A stretch of 64,000 bases of DNA, taken from Synergistaceae bacterium DZ-S4. Its GTDB lineage: Bacteria > Synergistota > Synergistia > Synergistales > Synergistaceae. Shown here one piece after another: positions 50,069 to 58,265 of this stretch. The notes beneath the pieces were generated by a model, which saw only the letters and a program-made list of their open reading frames with translations, had not been told where the DNA came from and ran no database searches. Position 1 is the stretch's first letter, and every line of letters begins with the position of its first letter. A program made the position numbers and the translations under genes. Where the stretch lies: contig JAPCWD010000007.1 in the NCBI GenBank assembly GCA_025943965.1, positions 59,291-123,290 of the forward strand, written 5' to 3'.

Positions 50069-50430
50069 GCTCTCTGGACATTATCATTGAAATTGACAAT
50101 GCCCTGAAAGATATTCCGGGCATTACGGAGATTTACGATCTGAAAGCGCATAAAGATGCTGTCTGTCCATATATAGTCGTCGACCAGATAAGACGGCATG
50201 AAGGGCGACTTATGGACGACACAGAAAGAAAAAGTTTTATTGACATTCATCTATGGACAGATCCAAGTTTTGTTGGGAAAAAGAAATGCTGCGAGTTTGA
50301 GGCACTGATAGAGGCAAAAATGAAGACGCTTTCAAGGGATTATTTCCTGGACGAAAGCGTCTTTATTATTGATGAAGAATCTTCTATGCCCCACCTCGTT
50401 ATGACATTTCGTACCTATGACAATATTTAG
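50065..50430 (+). CDS. Tail completion protein (DUF3168/gpU-like)
   Basis: 121 aa from TTG 50065 (overlaps the previous TGA). ISPY-like VCPYIVVDQIRR, RKSFIDIHLWTD and a helical CCEFEALIEAKM are typical of the short tail-terminator proteins placed between gp10 and the tube protein. Confidence 0.7.
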   Translation: MSSLDIIIEIDNALKDIPGITEIYDLKAHKDAVCPYIVVDQIRRHEGRLMDDTERKSFIDIHLWTDPSFVGKKKCCEFEALIEAKMKTLSRDYFLDESVFIIDEESSMPHLVMTFRTYDNI

Positions 50431-50447
50431 AAAGGTGGTTGTAAGGA

Positions 50448-51197
50448 ATGGCGAAAATAGCAGCAAGAGGCAGCCGGGTATATATTGAAATTGCAGGTGT
50501 GCCGACGCTCCTGCCGGCGCTTAAGGACTGGGCTCTCAATACAACGCGCGGAACGATCGATGTTTCCTCGATAGAATCTGACTGGAAGGAGTTTTTGGTT
50601 GGACAGGCTGTTGCCGATGGAAGTTGCAACGTCTTTTACGATCCGGATGATCCCGTTGCAGAGGTGCTTGAAGATGGCATCTGGGAAGGGACGCCAATCA
50701 AGTTTTACTACTACCCTCAGGGAGTCGGCAGCGGAAAGAAAGTATATTCTTTTACAGCGATGATCACGGGATGGAATTTCTCTGGTGCAACAGAAGATGC
50801 CGTAGGATCCGCTGTTACATTCCAGGGAACCGGCCCTGTATCAAGAACTGTTCAAGGCAAGTTTGCATCTCTTACCACTTCGATGGCGGGAGATAACAAC
50901 GATATAACTCTTGTTGCGAAAGCAGCAGGGACTGCCGGCAATGACATCAAAATCAAACTGGTGGATCCTGCCTCAGCAAGCGCCTCGATGTCGATCAGCG
51001 TCACCAACAAGGTCATTACAGTTAATCTGGGGACAGATGCGACATCAGACATCGTAACCACAGCAGCAGGGCTGGTTATTGCCCTGAACGCGCACGCTGA
51101 TGCCTCTGCGCTTGTTACCGCATCTCTCAAGACGGGAGAAACAGGGGACGGCATTGTTACGGCACTGACAGAGACTGCTTTGACCGGAGGTGAATAA
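50448..51197 (+). CDS. Major tail tube protein
   Basis: 249 aa. Tube core (IAGVPTLLPALKDWALNTTR, GTPIKFYYYPQG, AMITGWNFSG, VTFQGTGPVS) followed by a C-terminal Ala/Thr/Asp-rich domain (about 145-249) that should decorate the tail surface. Ribosome site AAAGGTGG. Confidence 0.82.
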   Translation: MAKIAARGSRVYIEIAGVPTLLPALKDWALNTTRGTIDVSSIESDWKEFLVGQAVADGSCNVFYDPDDPVAEVLEDGIWEGTPIKFYYYPQGVGSGKKVYSFTAMITGWNFSGATEDAVGSAVTFQGTGPVSRTVQGKFASLTTSMAGDNNDITLVAKAAGTAGNDIKIKLVDPASASASMSISVTNKVITVNLGTDATSDIVTTAAGLVIALNAHADASALVTASLKTGETGDGIVTALTETALTGGE

Positions 51198-51199
51198 GT

Positions 51200-51553
51200 T
51201 TGTTTATACGCCTGGCAGGAGAAGAGTATGAAGTAAGGTATCCCTTCTGGGCCTGTAAAAGGCTGGAAGAGTCCATGCCCGGACGAACGATATCATCCTT
51301 TATCAGAGACAACGGCCTCAGGGCGGCAACAGGCGACATATCATACAGCGACATTGTTTCGCTTCTTTGGGCCGGCATACTCCATAACCAGAAAAAGCAG
51401 ATTCCCGGCAAAGATAAGATAGCAATGCTGCTTGATGAACCTGACACTACCCCGATCTATGAATTTCTCCCTGAAATGTTTGACGAGCTTTGCCGATCCG
51501 TACAAAGCAAAGTCAGAGTCCCGGAAGAGGAAAACGAAGAAGAAAAAAACTAA
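51200..51553 (+). CDS. Tail assembly chaperone, unshifted form (gpG-like)
   Basis: 117 aa from TTG 51200 (GGAGGTGA upstream). Acidic C-terminus (VPEEENEEEKN). Sits between tube and tape measure and ends at a slippery heptamer, so it is the short gpG-type chaperone. Confidence 0.85.
   Translation: MFIRLAGEEYEVRYPFWACKRLEESMPGRTISSFIRDNGLRAATGDISYSDIVSLLWAGILHNQKKQIPGKDKIAMLLDEPDTTPIYEFLPEMFDELCRSVQSKVRVPEEENEEEKN
51544..51550 (+). other. -1 programmed ribosomal frameshift site, A AAA AAC
   Basis: In the chaperone frame the last codons read GAA AAA AAC TAA. The heptamer A-AAA-AAC at 51544-51550 is a canonical slippery sequence. After a -1 slip the next codon is CTA at 51550 and the frame stays open to 51879. 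Confidence 0.85.
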
Positions 51554-51879
51554 CACCGGAGGACACGGAGCTGGGGTTTCAGCAGTATCTGCTGTTTGCT
51601 CTGGGTCCTCTGGAACTAAGTCATGAGGATCTTTGGCACGTCACGATCGGTGAGCTTAATGACCTGATCATCGCACGCAGATATAAAGATTATCTTGAAA
51701 TGCAAAAACAAGCCCAGTTTGCACAGTGGCTGATGAGCTGCTGGGTTAAGAAAGCCCCGTCTGTACAGGACATGGTCGGAGTTTGGGATGAGAAACTCAT
51801 GAGGCCATTGGGGAACCGAGAAGCTTATGAGATAGCTAAGGAAAGAATCAGAAGCAAAAAAAGAAACAGGATCAAATAG
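51550..51879 (+). CDS. Tail assembly chaperone, frameshift extension (gpT-like part of gpGT)
   Basis: Reached by -1 frameshift from 51200-51550, giving a fusion of about 226 aa. The extension begins LTPEDTELGFQQYLLFA and is helical with DLIIARRYKDYLEMQKQAQF; it would bind the tape measure. There is no ribosome site for an independent start, and the frame lacks an ATG with a site. Confidence 0.85.
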   Translation, partial: LTPEDTELGFQQYLLFALGPLELSHEDLWHVTIGELNDLIIARRYKDYLEMQKQAQFAQWLMSCWVKKAPSVQDMVGVWDEKLMRPLGNREAYEIAKERIRSKKRNRIK

Positions 51880-51932
51880 GCGCTGCCTCTATCAGGGGGC
51901 AGCGTTCGGCTTTATTTGAAGGAGGTGCGGAC

Positions 51933-54536
51933 ATGGCGGCAAAGCGCAAGCTGCAGTATGTTTTCGGTGCGGATATTTCTGAAGCTGAGAAAAATTTCAA
52001 AAAGATGGGGAATGTCATCGAGCGTACCGGAAAGAGGATGCAGAATTTATCCGGTACCATTACCAAGCTGTCTGCCCCTCTCATTGCGATCAGCGGTATA
52101 GCTACAAAAATTGCTCTGGACTATGACAACGCAGTTGACACTATTGCGGCAGGAACAGGCGCCACAGGGCAGAACTTAAAAAAACTTGAGCAGTCATTCA
52201 GATCTGTTGCTAAATCTGTTCCTCAGAGCATGGCCGAAACATCTAAGGTCATTGCCGATTTTAATACAAGGACCGGCGCAACCGGAAAAACTCTTGAGGC
52301 TCTGTCTGTGCAGGCGCTCGATGCGAGCAGGCTGCTTGGTGAAGATGTTAGTTCTGTAGTAGCAGAATCGACAAAAGCAATGAACGACTGGGGCGTTTCC
52401 CTGGACAACAGTTCGGGCTTCCTCGATAAGATTTTCCTTGCTTCACAGCAAACAGGCGTGGCAATGGGAACTCTTTCTTCTCAAATGTATAAATATGGCT
52501 CAGCGTTAAGGCAGATGGGTTTTGATGTTGACAGCACAATTGCCACACTTGCCGCATTTGAAAGGGCCGGCGTCAACACAGAACTTGTAATGGGATCGCT
52601 CAGGATAGCACTGGGGAAACTTGCGAAAGCCGGTGCGACCGATCTTCCCGGAGCATTAAAGGCAAGTATTGAAGCGATAAAAAGCGCAAAGACGGGCGGA
52701 GAAGCAGCCGCTATTGCTATTGAAACTTTCGGCAGCAGGGCGGGCGCAGATATGGCAGCCGCGATCCGTGAGGGGCGTTTCGAAGTAGACGAACTTGTAA
52801 AAGCCCTCATGTCAGCAGAAGGACAAATCGCACGAACAGCACAGGAGACCGACGGCTTTGAAGAAAAAATGGGACGCTTGAAGAATCAGGTCTCGCTAAC
52901 GCTGGAACCTCTTGGAACTGCCATTTTGAAAGTTGCAGAAAAACATATGCCAAAACTGAGCAAAGCCCTGGATAACATGAACCTTGAGGTAGACCAGAGC
53001 AAAGTGGAAATAGGGCTCTTGACCGCTGGTTTTGTTGCAGGAACCTTCGCTATCGGGTCATACATTGCGATCGTGGGAAGTGCAGTCAAGGCATTAGCAG
53101 GACTTAATGCTGTCCTTGCCGTGTCTCCTGTCGGAGCAGCTCTGCTTGTCGGTGGAGCTGCGATCGGGACCGGATACATGTTCGGCAAAAACTTAAATAA
53201 ATATGTCAACAGGAATAAGCCAACCTATACTCCATACGCCCCGGGGCAGGAAAACACCGGAATGGGAGATCTGCAGGAAAGAATAAAAAAAGCTGCAGCG
53301 GGTGAAGACTTAAAAGCCTTTAATCTTGATTCTTTTCTTTCGTCATTGCCGAAGACAAAAAAAGTTGAGCCCATGAGCGGATCCGGATCAAGCACGAAAA
53401 AAGGGAAATCTTCCACAGCCGATGCCGCTAAGAAGGCAAGAGAAGCTGAGGAAGCTCTTGCTAAAGCGGCCAGGAAAGCCGGTGAAGAGGTCGCTTTTGC
53501 AATAGAGCGAATGGAAGTCCAGAAACAGCTTTCTCTTGAAATAACAGATGCTGTAGCCCAGGGAGAAGCAAAATTCTACGAAGATATGGGATGGGAAAAT
53601 TCCATGGGTCTGTTGGGCGATGAAGAATATTTGTCGCTTCTTAAAGACAGATTTATTGAGCTAAGGGGCGAGCTTGAAAAGATCGGCATTGACATGTCCA
53701 ACATTGCCAACTGGAGCGAGCCAATGAAAGAGGCATTCGCCGAAATTCAAAACAAAGGCGGCGACATTGCCGCAAAATCCATTGATTCATTCAAGGCTCA
53801 GATGGAGGCAGGAACAATTACCGGAGCTGAGTATGAATCAATGCTTATCAATATAATGGACAAATTTGCCGAATATCCAGCGATAGTAAAAATGGCGCGT
53901 GACGAACTAGAAGCGTTCAGGCTTGGACAGGCATCGGCACTTGCAACCACCGCCAGCCAGGTTAAAGCTGCCTGGGATGACATGCGTCAGTCGATAGCCC
54001 TTGTTCCTGATGCTATCGGGGATGCTTTTGTCTCGGCGATCCGTGGATCTGAATCTCTCAGTGACGCACTAAACAAAGTGCTAGTGGACATTGGTGCTGT
54101 TATAGCAAAGGCATTTGTCATGAAAATGCTCTTCGGCTCTTCTGGTACAGGTGGAATTCTAGGCCCTATTCTTGGCGGTCTGGGTATCTTCGGCAACGGC
54201 GGAGTTTTTGATCAGACCGGGGTAACTGCGTTTGCTTCCGGAGGGATCGTCAACGGCCCTACCCTTTTCCCTCATGCCGGCGGAATTGGATTAATGGGTG
54301 AGGCCGGACCGGAAGGAGTCTTCAAACTTAAACGCAACGGCAAGGGAGAGCTTGGAGTTATTGCAAGCGGTGAATCTTCATCCCCGGTAATCATTAATGT
54401 CCTGGATAAAGGGGACCTGGAACAGGTCACATATGAGGCTATGACCAAATATCCGGGATCTCAAATCGTGACAAACCATGTATTGAGACAGAGGATCGAG
54501 CGCGGCAGCTTAGCATTTGGAGGTGTGGCACGATGA
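51933..54536 (+). CDS. Tape measure protein
   Basis: 867 aa, the longest helical protein of the tail module. The N-terminal TP901-type core (GTGATGQNLKKLEQSFRSV...ASRLLGEDVSSVVAES) is followed by a hydrophobic Ala/Gly segment (about 365-415), a coiled coil (AKKAREAEEALAKAARKAGE) and a Gly-rich hydrophobic end (about 720-800). It sets tail length and takes part in DNA entry. AAGGAGGTG upstream of ATG. Confidence 0.93.
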   Translation: MAAKRKLQYVFGADISEAEKNFKKMGNVIERTGKRMQNLSGTITKLSAPLIAISGIATKIALDYDNAVDTIAAGTGATGQNLKKLEQSFRSVAKSVPQSMAETSKVIADFNTRTGATGKTLEALSVQALDASRLLGEDVSSVVAESTKAMNDWGVSLDNSSGFLDKIFLASQQTGVAMGTLSSQMYKYGSALRQMGFDVDSTIATLAAFERAGVNTELVMGSLRIALGKLAKAGATDLPGALKASIEAIKSAKTGGEAAAIAIETFGSRAGADMAAAIREGRFEVDELVKALMSAEGQIARTAQETDGFEEKMGRLKNQVSLTLEPLGTAILKVAEKHMPKLSKALDNMNLEVDQSKVEIGLLTAGFVAGTFAIGSYIAIVGSAVKALAGLNAVLAVSPVGAALLVGGAAIGTGYMFGKNLNKYVNRNKPTYTPYAPGQENTGMGDLQERIKKAAAGEDLKAFNLDSFLSSLPKTKKVEPMSGSGSSTKKGKSSTADAAKKAREAEEALAKAARKAGEEVAFAIERMEVQKQLSLEITDAVAQGEAKFYEDMGWENSMGLLGDEEYLSLLKDRFIELRGELEKIGIDMSNIANWSEPMKEAFAEIQNKGGDIAAKSIDSFKAQMEAGTITGAEYESMLINIMDKFAEYPAIVKMARDELEAFRLGQASALATTASQVKAAWDDMRQSIALVPDAIGDAFVSAIRGSESLSDALNKVLVDIGAVIAKAFVMKMLFGSSGTGGILGPILGGLGIFGNGGVFDQTGVTAFASGGIVNGPTLFPHAGGIGLMGEAGPEGVFKLKRNGKGELGVIASGESSSPVIINVLDKGDLEQVTYEAMTKYPGSQIVTNHVLRQRIERGSLAFGGVAR

Positions 54537-54937
54537 CAGTTCCGGCAATTACGAAATACAACGCTGCCGAATTGGCAACGATAAGCATCCCCTCATATTC
54601 GGTTCTTGAAGTAAGCCAGGAGGACATAGCGGTGGAATTTACATCTCCATCGCGATTGTCCCAATGGCTTTTCGTTGACGCATTTCTGGGTATCTCATGG
54701 TCATTAACCATCCATGCTATGACCGGCACAGAATTAGCAACGCTGAAATCGTTCTGGGAGAATCACAAAGGCCGGGTCATTCCGTTTAAATGGGTCAACC
54801 CGACAGACGGATCAACTTATTATGTCCGTTTCAGTTCCTCCTCGCTGCTCTTCCAGCGTGTATCCAAAACATACTGGAGCTGCTCGATTCTTATCAGCGA
54901 AGCGCATCCATTAGAGATAGAGGTTTCGGGGGTGTAA
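54533..54937 (+). CDS. Minor tail protein (gpM/distal-tail-like)
   Basis: 134 aa; ATG overlaps tape-measure stop. FWENHKGRVIPFKWVNPTDG and YVRFSSSSL look like the DUF2460/gpM-type tail tip component that follows the tape measure. No enzyme motif. Confidence 0.6.
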   Translation: MTVPAITKYNAAELATISIPSYSVLEVSQEDIAVEFTSPSRLSQWLFVDAFLGISWSLTIHAMTGTELATLKSFWENHKGRVIPFKWVNPTDGSTYYVRFSSSSLLFQRVSKTYWSCSILISEAHPLEIEVSGV

Positions 54938-54939
54938 TA

Positions 54940-57888
54940 ATGAACAAGAGTGATTTTATTTCTGATGCCGTTGCTTTGGATCTTGGCAAGTCGGGGGTTA
55001 AGGTTGCAGAGACTTTAGAAATTGAAGTTGGCAACGAATGGTGGAATTTAATAAACTCTGCCGATGTACCAAATAATAAAACAGTGTTTGATCTTAGGAA
55101 AGATTTTAAGGTTGTAGTTGGGGACACTATGGATGTAACGGAGTTGAGTAATAAAACCAGCACAGGCGGGGGCAGTGGGTCACAGTATTCTGCGTCCAAT
55201 ACATATTCTGGAAATATTTATATGGGGGGGGACAATATTGCCTATACCTTTACGGCGTTTCAGCAATATAATGCTTTTTACTTGCTGATCTTTGATAAAG
55301 ATTCAGAAATATGTAACAGCCTTATGAGTAGTGGGTGGTCAGGCTATTGGGGCTTAAAGGGGGCATTTTGGGATTCGGTTAATTCTAGAATAGTAACGAT
55401 ATTTGCAAAGAACAGTTCTCCCAGATTCGGGGTTTTATATGCGGAAGTAAGCAGTTCTTCGCTGTCTAGTGCAACAGCAACCTTGAATCCTATAAGTTCT
55501 GGATTCTCTCAGATCAAAACCTTTCAAGAGGTCCCTGATAGTGTGTATAGCTTGTTTTGTACAAGTAATAATATTTACGTTAAAAAAACAGAAATGTCAA
55601 GAGATCAAGCTCCATTGATAACGGCAACAAGTGTTGTATCTTCAAGCGGTTCGGTGCGGATTGCTTCTGCAATCTACAGGTCTGCCTCAGAAGTACATTT
55701 GTTTTTTTCTCGTAAATATAATTCTGCTGGTGTTATGTGGATAGACCAGACAGACAATAACCTTTACTACGCTCTTGAATCTGACGGATGGCAAACCATG
55801 CGTTTTTTGTTGAATATAAACAGTGGATTCTCCTTAAAGACCGTAGGGAATTTTGTTATACCAGAGGCACTTGAACACGGCGGTGAATATTTGATTGCGG
55901 GAACGGAAAAAAAAATAACTGGCACGATAACGAAACCGTCAGGCTACGCTTATCCAGAAAATCTTATAATCACAGGAGTTTGTTCATGTTCAGATAATAG
56001 TTTTAAGATTTTTGGTACTGTCGGGTCTTTGTGGTATATCTACACCGTATCTTACAGTACAATGACGATAACTGGTGTTACCAGTGCATATTCTGGTCCT
56101 TTCGCCTTATCAGGGTATTATTTACCTGAAATGGTAGGCTATTCTGATGACAGGGAACTTTATGTTTTGCAAAGTTATCGAAGTGTAAGGACGCGTAACG
56201 ATAGTCGAGCCGCTATACTTCTTTGTTACAGCAAAATTTCACAGGAAGTTCTTTGGATTTGGGGGCATGACGAAAGCGCAGATTGGACAGACTCAACGAT
56301 ATTCCCTGCTACATATAAAAGAAATTCAAATTGGGCGCAACAATATTTTTTTGCGTATAAAGATACGTTGTTCACTTGGCAGATTTATTCAGCGGCGAGT
56401 ACGAATGCATTTTCCGAGCATTATATGGTTAGTATTCAAGACGTGATGAATTGTAATGCAAAGGAAGATTTTAAAGCATTGCTGTTGTCTAAAACTAAAC
56501 AATACACGTCAACTCTTTCGCACATTTCTTGGTATGCAAGCAGACCGCCGCAACCTTCACATATTTCAGTCAGGGCGGTTGGCGAAACATCTGAAACTAT
56601 TTGTTTTTTGTTGGAATCCTATGATACTAGTTCGCATAATTGGATCATGGCGTACCACTTCAGAAAGGATACAGGGGCATATTCACACAAGGTAAATTTA
56701 CATACCTCCGCCAGTCCTGCAATTTTTTGCTGTCCATCTGTCTGTCTTAAATCGGAGAGAAGATACGATTATAACCTTGATTTCTATACAGACAACAATC
56801 AAGATAATTTTGTAAAGACATTCGCATGTACAACAGGAACTATAGTTGCTAGATATAGCGGAGTTGAGGAAGATGTATTCATAAAAACAATATCGTCTGC
56901 AGTGGTGGACTTTTCACCTTGTTCAGTATTGGTAACTTCTGAATATGGAGTTGCATCTCTTGTGACCTACAGCGGCTCCGATTTGACCATTTATTATTTC
57001 AACGCATCAACAACTATTGGAAGCACAATGTCAATAAAAATTGCCCTGCCCTTCAGCTTCCACAAGATACTTGTAGATGATTTTGCGAATCAGATGGTTT
57101 GTCTCAGCGCGCTTGCAGACGGCGATATTTCGTTTGTGCAGATGAGTGCGGACACCCTGCATGAGGAAAAATACTATGCCCTTAAATCAAGCGACCTGAC
57201 GGAAATTTATGACCTTGATTGGGGACACGTTTTACTTGGGGGGATGTCAAGTTCAGACATTAACGGCAGTAAGTGGGCTATCAGGGATTACTCTGGCAAA
57301 ATGATAATCGGCAAGACTAACGCAATGATTAACGAGGGTTGGAGTGATGAACCCTCTGGCGGCGGGGAATCCCTTGTAAATTTAAGTTTGCAATACAAGG
57401 ATGTTAATTATATTCCATACCCATTTGCCAGAGAGGGCATTAGGGTCGAACTATCAAATATAAGCAAGATGACCAAAATTACGTTGCCAGAAACCCAGAC
57501 AGACCTGATCCGCACAATGCTTGCAAGCGGAACGGACTTCCGCGGGTCAAGGTGCGTTTTGCGAAGGATATTTCCAGACCATGTGAATGAAAGAGGCTCT
57601 GACATCGTTCTGCTTGACGGCTATATCCAAGATTGGAATTATTCGCCAGACCAGAAGGGGATACTTTTCACCGTCAGTAAGACTTTAATTGATGTAGGGG
57701 CATCGTTCCCAAAACGGCTGATGAATATGGGATGCTCCCACGTTTTTAAAGGTAAAAGATGCGGATACTTAGGTGCGTCCGGAATATGTACTAAGACAAG
57801 GACAGATTGCATCAGTAAAACAAATGTTCTTAAGTTCGGAGGCTTCCCATGGGTCGCGGCGAGACAGCGCAGGATCATGTGGCGATGA
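54940..57888 (+). CDS. Giant gpL-like tail tip protein with about 800-residue N-terminal extension
   Basis: 982 aa from ATG 54940. The last about 170 residues match lambda gpL: LQYKDVNYIPYPF, GTDFRGSRCVLRRIF and a four-cysteine C-terminus (MGCSHVFKGKRCGYLG, ICTKTRTDCISK, FGGFP) expected to bind a 4Fe-4S cluster. Lambda gpL is only about 230 aa. The preceding about 800 residues have repeated aromatic/Ser/Thr beta strands (SYSTMTITGVTS, YNLDFYTDN) suggestive of a beta-propeller-like fold, and the DNA there (55000-57300) is more AT-rich than in flanking genes. The extension is probably a host-recognition domain. Confidence 0.7.
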   Translation: MNKSDFISDAVALDLGKSGVKVAETLEIEVGNEWWNLINSADVPNNKTVFDLRKDFKVVVGDTMDVTELSNKTSTGGGSGSQYSASNTYSGNIYMGGDNIAYTFTAFQQYNAFYLLIFDKDSEICNSLMSSGWSGYWGLKGAFWDSVNSRIVTIFAKNSSPRFGVLYAEVSSSSLSSATATLNPISSGFSQIKTFQEVPDSVYSLFCTSNNIYVKKTEMSRDQAPLITATSVVSSSGSVRIASAIYRSASEVHLFFSRKYNSAGVMWIDQTDNNLYYALESDGWQTMRFLLNINSGFSLKTVGNFVIPEALEHGGEYLIAGTEKKITGTITKPSGYAYPENLIITGVCSCSDNSFKIFGTVGSLWYIYTVSYSTMTITGVTSAYSGPFALSGYYLPEMVGYSDDRELYVLQSYRSVRTRNDSRAAILLCYSKISQEVLWIWGHDESADWTDSTIFPATYKRNSNWAQQYFFAYKDTLFTWQIYSAASTNAFSEHYMVSIQDVMNCNAKEDFKALLLSKTKQYTSTLSHISWYASRPPQPSHISVRAVGETSETICFLLESYDTSSHNWIMAYHFRKDTGAYSHKVNLHTSASPAIFCCPSVCLKSERRYDYNLDFYTDNNQDNFVKTFACTTGTIVARYSGVEEDVFIKTISSAVVDFSPCSVLVTSEYGVASLVTYSGSDLTIYYFNASTTIGSTMSIKIALPFSFHKILVDDFANQMVCLSALADGDISFVQMSADTLHEEKYYALKSSDLTEIYDLDWGHVLLGGMSSSDINGSKWAIRDYSGKMIIGKTNAMINEGWSDEPSGGGESLVNLSLQYKDVNYIPYPFAREGIRVELSNISKMTKITLPETQTDLIRTMLASGTDFRGSRCVLRRIFPDHVNERGSDIVLLDGYIQDWNYSPDQKGILFTVSKTLIDVGASFPKRLMNMGCSHVFKGKRCGYLGASGICTKTRTDCISKTNVLKFGGFPWVAARQRRIMWR

Positions 57889-58265
57889 AATTCATTTGCC
57901 CATATTCGGAAGATGAGATTGTTGCTCGTGCAAGGTCTTGGGTCGGAAAACCAGTTGCAAGAGCAGAATGGAGGCAGGGTGTGACGTGTATTCACCTTGC
58001 CTCTTTTTCGTATGGATGGGATGACATCATTCCTAAAAACTGGTTTGCTTGGAGCATGGATGACCTAGCAAAACTTTCGGGGTGGACGATAGTTGGACGT
58101 GAACCAAAGCGCGGGGATTTTGGGATATTTGAGATACGCGGGAAAGAACATCTGGGGATATTCACAAGCGATGATACTTTTGTCCATGCTGGGAGCATCG
58201 CTTTTGTCGAGGCAAAAGCAGATAGGTTTATGCGGTATTTTAAGGGGGTGTTGACTTGGCAATAG
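57885..58265 (+). CDS. Tail-tip peptidase-like protein (NlpC/P60, gpK-like)
   Basis: 126 aa from ATG 57885 (overlaps previous TGA). ARSWVGKPVARAEWRQGVTC with a Cys, then LGIFTSDDTFVHAG with a His, follow the Cys...His order of NlpC/P60 cell-wall hydrolases. It stands between gpL and gpJ, the lambda gpK position. May cut peptidoglycan during DNA entry. Confidence 0.65.
   Translation: MKFICPYSEDEIVARARSWVGKPVARAEWRQGVTCIHLASFSYGWDDIIPKNWFAWSMDDLAKLSGWTIVGREPKRGDFGIFEIRGKEHLGIFTSDDTFVHAGSIAFVEAKADRFMRYFKGVLTWQ

Noticed and set aside
54790..54939. Fifty-residue N-terminal extension of the gpL-like protein
   Set aside because: It overlaps the coding end of the preceding tail gene in another frame; ATG 54940 follows that stop directly.
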